Assembly: GCF_011761185.1 (NCBI RefSeq)
Contig: NZ_JAAOYM010000001.1
Coordinates: forward strand, 1,736,001 to 1,800,000
DNA length: 64,000 nt
Direction: 5' to 3'
From: Saccharomonospora amisosensis
Lineage (GTDB): Bacteria > Actinomycetota > Actinomycetes > Mycobacteriales > Pseudonocardiaceae
In this document: in pieces, positions 7,718 through 16,485 of the stretch
Layout of the letters: every line of letters starts with the position of its first letter
How positions within the stretch are numbered: position 1 is the stretch's first letter
The notes under the pieces: generated by a model
Told to the model about the DNA's origin: nothing
Database searches by the model: none
The model's input: the letters and a program-made list of their open reading frames with translations, nothing else
Program-made: the position numbers and the translations under genes

Positions 7718-8968
7718 TCAGTCGCGGGGATCGCCGAGCAGCACGGGCAGGCTGCCCGCGGAGTTGGAGAAGAACGACGGAACCGGGCGCAGTTCCTCGG
7801 CAGCCACAGCGAGCCGGATGTCGGGGTAGCGGGCGAACAGTTCCGGCAGCGCGATCTGCGCCTCCATCCGCGCCAGGTGCGCGCCAAGGCACAGGTGCGG
7901 GCCGCCGCCGAAGGCCAGGTGCTTGGTGGGCTTGCGCGTGATGTCGAACCGGTCGGCGTCGCTGCCGTGCTGTGCCGGGTCCCTGCCGGCGCCGCTGTAG
8001 GGGGCGAGAATGGCCTCGCCCGCCGGGATCGTGACCCCGGCGATGGTGATGTCCTCCCTGGGGTAGCGGGCCGGGAAGTTGCCGATCGGTGCGTCCCAGC
8101 GCAATGTCTCCTCAACCACCGCCGCCCAGGTGTCGGCTCCTCCTGAGCGGGCGATCGCCAGCTGGTCGGGGTGGGTGAGCAGTGCCCGCACGCCGTTGAC
8201 GATCAAGCTCAGCGTCGTTTCGTGGCCCGCCGTCAGCAGCAGCCACAGCGTGTCGACGAGTTCCTCGTCGGTCAGCGACTCGGCGTCCTGCTCCTGCGTC
8301 GCGATCAGCGCGCTGGTCAGGTCGTCGCCGGGCTCGTCGCGATGCAGTTGCACGAGCTGGTTGAGCATCTCGTGGCGGTCGCGCTGGGTGCGGACCACTT
8401 CCTCCGGGGTGGTGTCGGTGCGGAAGATGCTGTCCACCAGCTCGCGCAGCCGGGGCCGCCACTCCCACGGCACTCCCACCAGCTCGCAGATCACCTGCAT
8501 CGGCACGGGGTAGGCGTAGAACTGCCGGATGTCCACCGAACCGTCCGCCGCCGCGTGCCCGGGCAGCTCGTCGAGCAGAGTGTTGATGATCTCGGTGATG
8601 CGCGGCCGCAACTCCTCCACGCGGCCACGGGTGAAGGTGCGCGTGACCGGCCTGCGCAGCCTGAGGTGGTGGGAGTCGTCGGCGGTGACCATGTTGGTCA
8701 CCTTGATCATCCCCACCAGCGGCCAGTCGTCGGTGATCTCGCCACGCTGGACGGCGCTCCAGTTGCGCCAGTCCTTGCTGACCCTGGGATCGGTGACGAG
8801 TTCGGCGAGCAGTGCGTGCTCGGTGACGGCCCAGACGGACACCTCTCCTGGGAGGATGACGCGCACGACCGGGCCCAGCTCGCGCATGCGGGCCGCCTCG
8901 CCGTGGTGGTCGGCTCCGGTTGGGTCGAGTCGGATGACGGGGACCTGCGAGGCCACGGCGTCGGTCAT
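7718..8968 (-). CDS. Cytochrome P450, CYP154-like, distal gene of the conservon
   Basis: 416 aa. The N-terminal DPTGADHHGEAARMRELGPV and SKDWRNW patterns resemble the CYP154 family. Core motifs are normal: I-helix LLTAGHETT near residue 245, K-helix ExxR (VVEETLR), and heme loop FGGGPHLCLGAHLAR with the Cys ligand near residue 354. It would hydroxylate a small hydrophobic substrate with electrons from a ferredoxin partner, and no ferredoxin gene is adjacent. It follows the CYP157-like gene by 18 bp. The CYP157-CYP154 pair at the end of a conservon is a known Streptomyces arrangement. Confidence 0.9.
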   Translation of the reverse strand: MTDAVASQVPVIRLDPTGADHHGEAARMRELGPVVRVILPGEVSVWAVTEHALLAELVTDPRVSKDWRNWSAVQRGEITDDWPLVGMIKVTNMVTADDSHHLRLRRPVTRTFTRGRVEELRPRITEIINTLLDELPGHAAADGSVDIRQFYAYPVPMQVICELVGVPWEWRPRLRELVDSIFRTDTTPEEVVRTQRDRHEMLNQLVQLHRDEPGDDLTSALIATQEQDAESLTDEELVDTLWLLLTAGHETTLSLIVNGVRALLTHPDQLAIARSGGADTWAAVVEETLRWDAPIGNFPARYPREDITIAGVTIPAGEAILAPYSGAGRDPAQHGSDADRFDITRKPTKHLAFGGGPHLCLGAHLARMEAQIALPELFARYPDIRLAVAAEELRPVPSFFSNSAGSLPVLLGDPRD

Positions 8969-8986
8969 CGGGAATGCCTCCTGGTT

Positions 8987-10240
8987 TCAGGCGTGCGGGA
9001 TCGGGCCCGTCCTGGTGAACCGGACGGGCAGACTGGCGGGACAACGGGTCCACGGCGAGGGCAGCAGCGTGATGTCCTCGGCCGGTACCGACAGCACAAC
9101 ATCCTGTAGTCGGTGCAGGGCGGTGTCGACCGCAATGCGGGTGATCATCCGGCCCTGTCGCTGCGCGGGGCAGGCGTGCGGTCCCGCGCTCCACGCCAGG
9201 TGCGCTCGGTTGCCCACCTCCAGCCACGGGTCGTTGGTGTGCACCCTGGAGTCGGCATTGGCAGCCGCGAACCCGAGGATGAGCGCGTCGCCCCTGCGCA
9301 CCGGCTGGCCGGCGACCTGGCAGTCGGCGAGCGCGTACCTCGCGGGCATGTTCGACATGGGCGGGTCACGCCACAGCACCTCGTCCAGCGCTTCGTCGAT
9401 ACCCAGCCGACCGCCCCGCAGCCGCCCGGCGAAACGCGGGTCGGTGAGCATCAGCCGCAGTGTCTGCGCGATCCAGGTGGTGGTTGTCTCGTAGCCGGCC
9501 GAGATCATCAACACCATGGACTGTTGCAACTCGAAGTCGTTGCGCAGGTTGGGGTGGCGCAGGAAGGCCGTCGCCAGGTCGTCGCTCGGGTTCGCCCTAC
9601 GCGCCTGGATGGTGTTGGTGAGGATGCGCTCGAGGTTCTGGTTGCCCGCCTGGGAATCCGCGCCGGACCCGAAAAGGGCGATCAGCGCCTGCCGCAACTG
9701 GTGGCCGAGGTCGGTGCTGAGGCCGAACATGCCTGCCACGGCCAGCATCGGCACCACGGCCGCGTACTCGGCCACGAGGTCGGCGTTGCCCCGAGGGGCG
9801 AACGTCGCGATCAGCTCGGTGCACGCGGCCCGGATCATGCGGCTCATCTTGTGCTCGTCCAGGCTGGCGAGGCCGTCGTCGAGCGGTTCGCGCAACCTGC
9901 GGTGCTTGTCGCCGTCGGAGAAGTAGGCGTTGTCACGCGGGAACATCATCGGCCCGAGCCCGGAGTCGGGCGAGACGACCTGCTCGGCGTAGAGCCGCCA
10001 GTAGTGCGGATTGCGGGAGAACAACCGCTCGTTGCGCACGATCTGGCAGATCTCCGGATGCCCGAGCACGAGCCAGGCGTTGATGCCCGGCTCCAGTTCG
10101 ACCGGCGCGATCTGGCCCCACTTGGCACGCAGTTCGCTGTATGCCGCCTGGGGATCGCGGCAGGTGGTTGTGGCCGACAGCGGGGTGAGCCCGGTGAGTT
10201 CGGACAGTGTCGGCTGGTGGGTCTGCGACGGTGTCATCAT
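8987..10240 (-). CDS. CYP157-like cytochrome P450 of the conservon (CvnE), ExxR motif lost
   Basis: 417 aa; start ATG at 10240 overlaps the cvnD stop (ATGA). I-helix ISAGYETTTTW is normal. The K-helix reads DEVLWRDPP: aligned with usual ExLRWDPP, the conserved Arg is Trp and the order is swapped, so there is no ExxR. The heme loop is WSAGPHACPAQRQ: the Phe is Trp and the Gly after Cys-x is Ala. The Cys ligand is kept. Loss of ExxR is a known trait of the CYP157 family, which is tied to conservons. Whether it is a catalyst or a redox sensor for the Cvn complex is open. Confidence 0.9.
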   Translation of the reverse strand: MMTPSQTHQPTLSELTGLTPLSATTTCRDPQAAYSELRAKWGQIAPVELEPGINAWLVLGHPEICQIVRNERLFSRNPHYWRLYAEQVVSPDSGLGPMMFPRDNAYFSDGDKHRRLREPLDDGLASLDEHKMSRMIRAACTELIATFAPRGNADLVAEYAAVVPMLAVAGMFGLSTDLGHQLRQALIALFGSGADSQAGNQNLERILTNTIQARRANPSDDLATAFLRHPNLRNDFELQQSMVLMISAGYETTTTWIAQTLRLMLTDPRFAGRLRGGRLGIDEALDEVLWRDPPMSNMPARYALADCQVAGQPVRRGDALILGFAAANADSRVHTNDPWLEVGNRAHLAWSAGPHACPAQRQGRMITRIAVDTALHRLQDVVLSVPAEDITLLPSPWTRCPASLPVRFTRTGPIPHA

Positions 10241-10839
10241 GCATATGCCTTAGAGGAAGCGGGAAACCGGAGGGCGTGCTCCACCAGGGTGATCAGTGCG
10301 GCCACTGACGACTCCTTCCGCCTGGCGTCGCAGTACATGATCGGTGTCTGTGGCAACAGGTCCAGCGCATCGCGCAACTGGTCCTCTTCGTACCGTGGCG
10401 CATCGGGAAACTGGTTGACCGCGACCGCGAACGGCATCGTGGTCCGCAGTTCCAGCTGGTCGAACACCTCGAAGCTGTCCTCGATGCGGCGGGTGTCGAC
10501 GAGGACGAGCGCGCCAACGGCCCCTTCCGCCAGTCCCTCCCACAGGTTCCAGAACCTGCGCTGTCCCGGCGTGCCGAACAGGTACAGCACGACGTCGGGG
10601 CTGACGGTGATGCGACCGAAGTCCATCGCCACGGTGGTGGTGGTCTTGTCGTCCAGGCCCGCGACCGAGTCGACCCCGATGCTGGCCGTGGTCATCGTTT
10701 CCTCGGTGCGCAGCGGCTTGATCTCACTGACCGAGCCGATCAACGTCGTCTTCCCCACCCCGAACGCGCCGACCACGAGGATCTTGACCGACTGCTCGAC
10801 GGTGTGAGCCACGTACCGGTCAGAGTTTGCGGAGACCAT
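10237..10839 (-). CDS. cvnD: CvnD-type small GTPase
   Basis: 200 aa from ATG at 10839, which overlaps the end of cvnC by 20 bp. P-loop GAFGVGKTTL near residue 22, switch region with SIGVDSV, and G-3-like FGTPGQRRFW near residue 85. The usual NKxD is replaced by NQFPD. This is the Ras/Arf-like GTPase of actinobacterial conservons. In Streptomyces, CvnD with CvnB and CvnC forms a membrane-associated complex with the CvnA sensor, compared to a G-protein system. The downstream P450s are presumed outputs or partners. Confidence 0.9.
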   Translation of the reverse strand: MVSANSDRYVAHTVEQSVKILVVGAFGVGKTTLIGSVSEIKPLRTEETMTTASIGVDSVAGLDDKTTTTVAMDFGRITVSPDVVLYLFGTPGQRRFWNLWEGLAEGAVGALVLVDTRRIEDSFEVFDQLELRTTMPFAVAVNQFPDAPRYEEDQLRDALDLLPQTPIMYCDARRKESSVAALITLVEHALRFPASSKAYA

Positions 10840-11176
10840 TGAGGACCTTCTCCAGGATTTCTCGGTCGGGCAGGACATGTCGCTGTGGAGCCGATCTGAG
10901 CACCAGGTGTCCGGTGTCGACCAGGTCCGACGCGAGCACGACGACCACGCTGACCGGCAGGTCGAGGTGCACGGCGACTTCGGCCAGCGACAGCATTCCC
11001 CGGCAGACGTCCAGCATCGCCCGCTGTTCCCGGCTCGCCATGATCGGCAGTTTCGCCTCTGGATTGGCGATCAGCAGCGTCTCCGGCCGGATCGTGTTGC
11101 GCGAAGGATGCGCACGGCCGGAGGTGATGACGTAGGGCCGTACCGGCCGATCGCGGTAATCGTCCGAACTGCCCAT
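10820..11176 (-). CDS. cvnC: CvnC (DUF742) protein
   Basis: 118 aa. DUF742 pattern: VRPYVITSGRAHP near the N-terminus, a central basic/hydrophobic stretch, then a winged-helix-like segment (MLSLAEVAVHLDLPVSVVVVLASDLVDTGHL). The wing suggests DNA or protein binding. It is separated from cvnB by 2 nt and overlaps cvnD, fixing the order A-B-C-D seen in conservons. Confidence 0.92.
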   Translation of the reverse strand: MGSSDDYRDRPVRPYVITSGRAHPSRNTIRPETLLIANPEAKLPIMASREQRAMLDVCRGMLSLAEVAVHLDLPVSVVVVLASDLVDTGHLVLRSAPQRHVLPDREILEKVLNGLRKL

Positions 11177-11178
11177 GG

Positions 11179-11574
11179 TCAGCTGCCGCGGGTCGGCGTG
11201 CTCAGCGTGCGTTCACCGATCTGCAGCACCTGTGCCTGCATCTGCTGTGCGATCAGCGCCGGGTCGATGACCGCCTCGGTGACCACGGCGAGCCGGGAAC
11301 CGTCGCCCGCACCACGGACGAACAGGAAACCGCCGTCGAACTCCACCATCACCTGTCGTGGGCTGCCGCCCGTACCGAACTCCTCACCGATGCCCTGCCC
11401 CAGCGAGGTCAGCCCGGCGCAGGCGGCGGCGAGCTTGTCGGCGATGTCGGGGTGGGTGTGGTCGGTGCGCACCTTCAGCAGGCCGTCGGAGGTGAGCACG
11501 ACGGCGTGCCGCACCCCCCGCACGCTCCTGATCATGTCCAGCATCCAGCTGTTGTCGGAAGCGGGGACGGCCAT
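11179..11574 (-). CDS. cvnB: CvnB, roadblock/LC7 protein
   Basis: 131 aa with the roadblock/LC7 fold: SWMLDMIRSVRGVRHAVVLTSDGLLK at residues 9-34, ending in a helix. Such proteins act as MglB-like activating or exchange partners of small GTPases, here CvnD (family knowledge). Its ATG overlaps the cvnA TAA stop (TAATG), so the two are translationally coupled. Confidence 0.93.
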   Translation of the reverse strand: MAVPASDNSWMLDMIRSVRGVRHAVVLTSDGLLKVRTDHTHPDIADKLAAACAGLTSLGQGIGEEFGTGGSPRQVMVEFDGGFLFVRGAGDGSRLAVVTEAVIDPALIAQQMQAQVLQIGERTLSTPTRGS

Positions 11575-13055
11575 TACTCCTCCGGAGTGTTGTCAACGTC
11601 GGCTGATGAATCGGTGCGCGCCGCACCCGTCGGCAGGCCGGGCGAGGAGCGCAGGAACGCACCCATCCACTGCCCGGCCTGCTCGGCGGTCTGCGTGCTG
11701 TTTGTGCCCGCGCCGCCTCCGGCGGCGCGGGTGTTGCCCGGCCCAGGCCATTCCACATCGGAGTCGAGCGTCTTGGCAGGGGCCTCGCCACGCCGCGAGC
11801 GCCGTCTCGGCAGCGAGGACAGGTTCCCTTCGACGGTTCGGGTTGTCCTTGGTTCGGTCTCCTCGTGCCGTTCGGGCTCCCAGTGCCGGGGTGACTCGGC
11901 CGGTCGCGGAGGTTGCTTACGGGTCAGGGCATGCTCGCCGACCGTAGCGGAGCCACCGGGCGGTATGGTCTCGACCAGTTCGGAAGGAACCAGCGTGATG
12001 GCTCGCACGCCGCCGTACACCGACTCCGTCAGGTCCACCCTGAACCCGTAGCGGCGCACGTACGCGCCGACCACGGGAAGACCGGTCTGCGGGATCTCGC
12101 CCAACTCGGCCAGACCGACCGGACGTCTGCCCGAGGCGATCTCGCGGGCCTGCTCCAGCCTCCTGTCGTCGAGCCCGACCCCGCAGTCGTCGATCTCGAT
12201 CACCGCACCGCGCTGCACGTGTCGCAACGTCACGAGGACGTTGGTGGTGGGCGGCGAGGACTGGGTCGCGTTGGCCAGCAGTTCCGCCACCAGGTGGATC
12301 AACGGCTCCACGACGCGCGGTGAGACGGCGACTCCGGGGTCGCCGGAGATCTCGACCCGCTGGAAGGCGGTGATCCGGCCCGCCGCGCCGCGCACGACGT
12401 CGGCGATCGGCAGCGGTTCGTGCCACTGCTGTCCCGGCCACTCGCCGCACAGCGCGGCCAGCGTCTGCGCGTGCCGGGCCTGCTGTGCGGCCGCGTGGTC
12501 CACCCGCATGCTGGTGTGCAGGATGTCGGGGTCGCTTGGGTGGCGCTGCACCATCCGCGAGGCCTCCTCCTGCAGGCGGTGCGCCGAGGTCTGCGCCTTC
12601 CTGGCGAGCGCGACCACCGCGGCGTGCACGGCGTCCTGGCGGCCCTGTTGATCGTCACGGAGCCGGTCGAGTACCGCGGCCGCCCGGTGCAGCAGGGCCG
12701 CGGGGCGGCCCGATGGGGACAGCTCGGGCAGCGGCGGCGCGGCGGGCGCGCCCTGTGCGAAGGCCTCCACCTGCTCGGCCATGGATTCCAGTGCCGCGCC
12801 CTGTTCACCCGCCGCCGCCTGCTGGTTGCGCAGGGTGGCTTCGTGCGCCCGTAGTGCGCGGTCGGACACCACGGCGTGTACGCCCAGCGCTGCCACGGCC
12901 AACACGCCCGCGGCCAGCAGCAGCGCGTTTCGCAGTGCGCTGCCGTCGCCGGCGAGCAGGAAGATCGAGGCGACGACGACGTAACTGACGGCGACGCCGG
13001 TGCACAGCCACAGGATCGGCTGTCGGGTGGGGGGCCTTGTCGACGGAAGTGTCAT
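11574..13055 (-). CDS. cvnA: CvnA, nitrate-sensor-like membrane histidine kinase-like protein
   Basis: About 493 aa from ATG at 13055. Two N-terminal membrane segments at residues ~10-60 (ILWLCTGVAVSYVVVASIFL; LLLAAGVLAVAALGVHAVV), a coiled stretch, a helical dimerisation-like region, then an HATPase domain with N box VAELLANATQSSPP near residue 230 and G box IEIDDCGVGL. The last ~150 residues are Pro/Arg/Glu-rich and look disordered, as in other CvnA proteins. An in-frame TTG at 13181 would add 42 residues before the first helix; ATG gives the usual short N-terminus. First gene of the operon. Confidence 0.9.
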   Translation of the reverse strand: MTLPSTRPPTRQPILWLCTGVAVSYVVVASIFLLAGDGSALRNALLLAAGVLAVAALGVHAVVSDRALRAHEATLRNQQAAAGEQGAALESMAEQVEAFAQGAPAAPPLPELSPSGRPAALLHRAAAVLDRLRDDQQGRQDAVHAAVVALARKAQTSAHRLQEEASRMVQRHPSDPDILHTSMRVDHAAAQQARHAQTLAALCGEWPGQQWHEPLPIADVVRGAAGRITAFQRVEISGDPGVAVSPRVVEPLIHLVAELLANATQSSPPTTNVLVTLRHVQRGAVIEIDDCGVGLDDRRLEQAREIASGRRPVGLAELGEIPQTGLPVVGAYVRRYGFRVDLTESVYGGVRAITLVPSELVETIPPGGSATVGEHALTRKQPPRPAESPRHWEPERHEETEPRTTRTVEGNLSSLPRRRSRRGEAPAKTLDSDVEWPGPGNTRAAGGGAGTNSTQTAEQAGQWMGAFLRSSPGLPTGAARTDSSADVDNTPEE

Positions 13056-13446
13056 GATCACCCAGTTGTCGAAGAAGCGAAGATGGTTGGTGCGTCTCGT
13101 CAGGTGGGACCACGTGCGCGAGGCGAACGGGTCGACTTCGCGAGCATCCGGGATGTCCGGGTCTGCCTCCCAGTACGTCAACCAGCTCGGACCCTACCCA
13201 CCACGATCGTCGTTCTTGCCGTGAATCCGCACAGTCGTACCGACTCGCCTCACTCCCGAAACGCCGGTGAGGGTCGTGTTGAGGCGGCGACGCGGACCTG
13301 CCGCGTGGCACCTGGCCACGGACTGGTTTGACCGCTGGTCACGATGAATGACTCGCTTCCCCAGTAATTGATCATGTGCGATCGGAGCTCGGCAAGCCGG
13401 AGTATAGATCAACAGTGGGCGAAGTCAATCGACTACGGAGCGTCTA
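13056..13446. promoter_or_regulatory. Divergent intergenic region between cvnA and a P450 gene
   Basis: No convincing gene. It must hold the promoters for the conservon (minus) and the 13.4 kb P450 (plus). The segment 13365-13450 is noticeably richer in A/T than its surroundings. It contains GAGTATAGATCAA near 13399, where a -10-like TATAGAT can be seen, and the P450's GGAG Shine-Dalgarno near 13438. Promoter calls are by eye only. Confidence 0.4.
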
Positions 13447-14772
13447 TTGCCGTGGCGACGGCCCAACCGCCGCCGCGTTGTTGGTACCGTCCCATTCGTG
13501 GGGAATCTCCGATCAAGGGTGCTGTCGTGGTTCGCGCGCGCCTATCTGGCGCGCGCACGCAGGAAGGGCCTCGACCTGTCGAGGATGTCCCTGCTGCCCG
13601 ACGCAGCCCTGTTGCCGCTGCGACGGGATGGTCTCGACCCCGTCGCCGAGTTGGGGGCACGAAGGGACAGCGAGCCGGTCTCCAAACTGCCGCTACCGGT
13701 TGGGCTCGATGTGTGGCTGGTCACCGGACACGAGGAGGCCAAGGCGGTGCTGGCCGACGCCAAGTCGTTCAGCAACGACTTCGGCAATCTGGTTGGCCAG
13801 GCAGGCACAGCCGCCGACGACAATCCGGGTGGGCTCGGCTTCGCCGACCCTCCGGCGCACACCCGGCTGCGCAAGCTGCTGACGCCGGAGTTCACGATGC
13901 GAAGGTTGTCGCGGTTGAAGCCGGGCATCGAGGCGATCGTGGCGCAGCGTCTCGACGCGATGGCGGCCGCGGAGGCGCCCGTCGACCTTGTGGAGCAGTT
14001 CGCGCTGCCGATCCCGTCGCTGGTGATCTGTGACCTGCTCGGGGTGTCCTACGACGACAGGGAGGAGTTCCAGCGGCACGCCGTCGCTCGCTTCGACCTC
14101 TTCGGTGGCGCCGGTGCCTCGCTCGGTGCGATCTCGGAGTCGCTGGAGTACCTGCGGGGGGTGGTGCGCCGCGAGCGGGAACGGCCGGGTGACGGGCTGC
14201 TCGGCATGATCATCACCGAGCACGGTGACGAGGTCAGCGACATCGAGTTGGCGGGGCTCGCCGACGGTGTGCTCACCGGTGGGTTCGAAACCACCGCGAG
14301 CATGCTTTCACTGGGTGCCCTCGTGCTGCTCAACGATCCGGACACGTTCAAGCTCGTCCGCGACGACGACGACGCGATCAACTCGGTGGTGGAGGAACTG
14401 CTGCGGTACCTGACCGTGGTGCAGGTCGCCTTCCCCCGCTTCGCCCGCGAGGACGTCGAGGTGGGTGGCGTGCGGATCGAGAAGGGCGCCATGGTGCTGT
14501 GCTCGCTCAGCGGCGCCAACCGCGACCACGTGCTCGGGCCGGGCATGGAGGAGTTCGACCCCGGAAGGGAACCGACCTCGCACCTGGCGTTCGGCTATGG
14601 GGTGCACCGCTGCGTCGGCGCGGAACTGGCCAGGATGGAACTGCGGGCCGCCTACCCCGCGCTGGTGCGCAGGTTCCCCGGGATGCGGCTCGCCGTGCCG
14701 CCGGAGGAGTTGACCTTCCGCAAGGCGTCGATCGTCTACGGGGTGGAGTCACTGCCCGTCACGCTCGGCTGA
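13447..14772 (+). CDS. Cytochrome P450
   Basis: 441 aa from TTG with GGAG 7 nt upstream. A basic N-terminal leader (about 60 residues) precedes the P450 body. I-helix LTGGFETTASM near residue 275, ExxR as VVEELLRYL, and heme loop FGYGVHRCVGAELAR with the Cys near residue 388 are all canonical. It is transcribed away from the conservon and may belong to it functionally, since conservon P450s vary in number (inference). Substrate unknown. A later in-frame GTG could shorten the leader. Confidence 0.85.
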   Translation: MPWRRPNRRRVVGTVPFVGNLRSRVLSWFARAYLARARRKGLDLSRMSLLPDAALLPLRRDGLDPVAELGARRDSEPVSKLPLPVGLDVWLVTGHEEAKAVLADAKSFSNDFGNLVGQAGTAADDNPGGLGFADPPAHTRLRKLLTPEFTMRRLSRLKPGIEAIVAQRLDAMAAAEAPVDLVEQFALPIPSLVICDLLGVSYDDREEFQRHAVARFDLFGGAGASLGAISESLEYLRGVVRRERERPGDGLLGMIITEHGDEVSDIELAGLADGVLTGGFETTASMLSLGALVLLNDPDTFKLVRDDDDAINSVVEELLRYLTVVQVAFPRFAREDVEVGGVRIEKGAMVLCSLSGANRDHVLGPGMEEFDPGREPTSHLAFGYGVHRCVGAELARMELRAAYPALVRRFPGMRLAVPPEELTFRKASIVYGVESLPVTLG

Positions 14773-14809
14773 GCCAGCCACGCTGGGGTTTCCGCTCCCC
14801 GAGCTGGCT
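14772..14809 (+). terminator. Hairpin after the divergent P450 gene
   Basis: AGCCAGC (14772-14778) pairs with GCTGGCT (14803-14809), and inside it GGGG pairs with CCCC. It directly follows the stop codon. No U-tract. Confidence 0.45.
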
Positions 14810-14815
14810 GCCAGG

Positions 14816-15157
14816 AACGAACCTCGGTACCAGCGCGTTGATCCTGTCGCTTCGCACCGACGTACGAGATACCGAGGGCGAGCCCGCCATGCGCATCGGT
14901 GAGCACACCTTCCGCGCCGAGGTGGCGAACGGCGCCTTCACCGTCGTGCCCGCCACGGCGACCGAACCGGACGCGGTGCTGGAGGTCGACGAACCGAGGT
15001 CGCTCGCCGCGCTCGTCTACGACGCGGCGGAGCTCGAGCCGCCGTTTCCACGGGTCTCGTGCGGCGCCGCGGCGACCGCGACGTGGCGCCGCGCTTTCTG
15101 TCGCTCTTCTCGCTGCCCGAGACGTTCTCGCCGCCCGGGACGGCCGTCAACGGCTGA
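14816..15157 (+). pseudogene. Remnant of an HxlR-type regulator: C-terminal SCP2-like domain, frameshifted
   Basis: One frame gives TSALILSLRT, MRIGEHTFRAEVANGAFTVV and PDAVLEVDEPRSLAALVYDAAEL. This matches the sterol-carrier-like domain found after the winged helix of many actinobacterial HxlR regulators. Near 15030-15045 the similarity moves to another frame (RGDRDVAPRFLSLFSLPETF, then a stop at 15157). No winged helix is present upstream because the P450 gene ends there. So the 5' half is gone and the rest is frameshifted. Its last 11 bp overlap the thiolase stop on the other strand. Confidence 0.65.
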
Positions 15158-16364
15158 GTTCGAAGACCGCCGCGAGCCCCTGCCCGCCACCGATGCACAT
15201 GGTTTCCAGCCCGTAGCGGGCATCTCGCCTGCGCATCTCCCGCAGCAGGGTGGCGAGGATACGGACCCCGGTGGCGCCGACCGGATGTCCAAGCGAGATG
15301 CCCGAGCCGTTGACGTTGAGCCGCTCGAAGTCGCTTTCGGCGAACTTCCACTCCCGCGTGCACGCCAGCACCTGTGCCGCGAACGCCTCGTTCAGCTCGA
15401 TCAGATCCATCTCGGCGAGCCTGAGCCCGGCACGAGCCAGCGCCTGCTGAGTCGCGGGCACCGGGCCGATGCCCATCGTGCGCGGTGGCACTCCAGCCAC
15501 GGCCCACGACACCAGCCGCGCGAACGGCCGCAGCCCCGACGCCTCCGCCTTGGCCCTCGTGGTGACGAGGCAGGCCGCGGCCCCGTCGTTCTGACCGCTG
15601 GCGTTGCCCGCGGTGACCGTCGCCTCAGGGTCGTCGCCCGCCATGATCGGGCGCAGCCCGGCCAGCCGCTCCGCCGTGGTGTCGGAGCGCGGATGCTCGT
15701 CGCGTAGCGCCGTGGTGTCCGGCCTTCCCCGCTTGCCTGGCACCGTCACCGGCACGATCTCCTCGGCGAACCTGCCGTCCTCGATCGCCGCCACCGCGCG
15801 CCGGTGCGAGTGCAACGCGAGTTCGTCCTGTTCCGCGCGCGGGATGCCGTACTCACGGCGCAGGTTCTCGGCTGTCTCCAGCATCCCGCCGGGCACCGGA
15901 TGGTTCGCTCCGCCCGCTGTCACCCTGGCTCGCGCCAGCCGGTCGTGCAGCCGTACACCGTCGCCGCGCACGCCCCAGCGCAGCTGGTCGGAGTAGAACT
16001 CAACGTTGCTCATGCTCTCGGCACCGCCCGCGAGTACGAGCTCCGCCGCGCCCGTGGCCACCCGCATCGCCGCGTCGAGCACGGCCTGCAACCCCGAGCC
16101 GCACCGCCGGTCGACCTGCAGGCCCGGCACTTCCACGGGCAACCCGGCGTCCAGCGCCGCGACCCTGCCGATGGCGGGTGCCTCACCGCTGGGGTAGCAG
16201 TTGCCGAGGATGACGTCGTCGATGGTCGCCGGGTCGACAGCCGTGCGGCTGACGAGTTCCCCGATCACCCGCGCCGCCAGCGCGGTCACCGGTACGTCGG
16301 AGAACATGCCGCCGTAGCGGCCAACCGCGGTACGGATCGGCTCACAGATCACGACGTCGGTCAT
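15147..16364 (-). CDS. Acetyl-CoA C-acetyltransferase / 3-ketoacyl-CoA thiolase
   Basis: 405 aa from ATG at 16364. Thiolase signatures: active-site Cys88 in DRRCGSGLQAV, NGSGISLGHPVGATG with the catalytic His near residue 358, and the second catalytic Cys in CIGGGQGLA near the C-terminus. It condenses two acetyl-CoA or cleaves 3-ketoacyl-CoA. It is a single gene with no hydroxyacyl-CoA dehydrogenase partner here, so chain-length preference and pathway cannot be told from context. Cytoplasmic. Confidence 0.93.
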   Translation of the reverse strand: MTDVVICEPIRTAVGRYGGMFSDVPVTALAARVIGELVSRTAVDPATIDDVILGNCYPSGEAPAIGRVAALDAGLPVEVPGLQVDRRCGSGLQAVLDAAMRVATGAAELVLAGGAESMSNVEFYSDQLRWGVRGDGVRLHDRLARARVTAGGANHPVPGGMLETAENLRREYGIPRAEQDELALHSHRRAVAAIEDGRFAEEIVPVTVPGKRGRPDTTALRDEHPRSDTTAERLAGLRPIMAGDDPEATVTAGNASGQNDGAAACLVTTRAKAEASGLRPFARLVSWAVAGVPPRTMGIGPVPATQQALARAGLRLAEMDLIELNEAFAAQVLACTREWKFAESDFERLNVNGSGISLGHPVGATGVRILATLLREMRRRDARYGLETMCIGGGQGLAAVFELSR

Positions 16365-16485
16365 CCGCTTTTCGTACCACGAGGGGCACGGTCGCGGCGG
16401 CGCCGTGGCCCACGTCACCGCGATTGACCGCCCGCCGGGCGGGCCAGGATGATGACTCGGCGATGGCTTTCGCGAAGGAACGGCG

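Noticed and set aside
13056-13181. Longer CvnA start at TTG 13181
   Set aside because: The added 42 residues are hydrophilic and come before the first membrane helix; the ATG at 13055 gives the usual CvnA layout. Not fully excluded.
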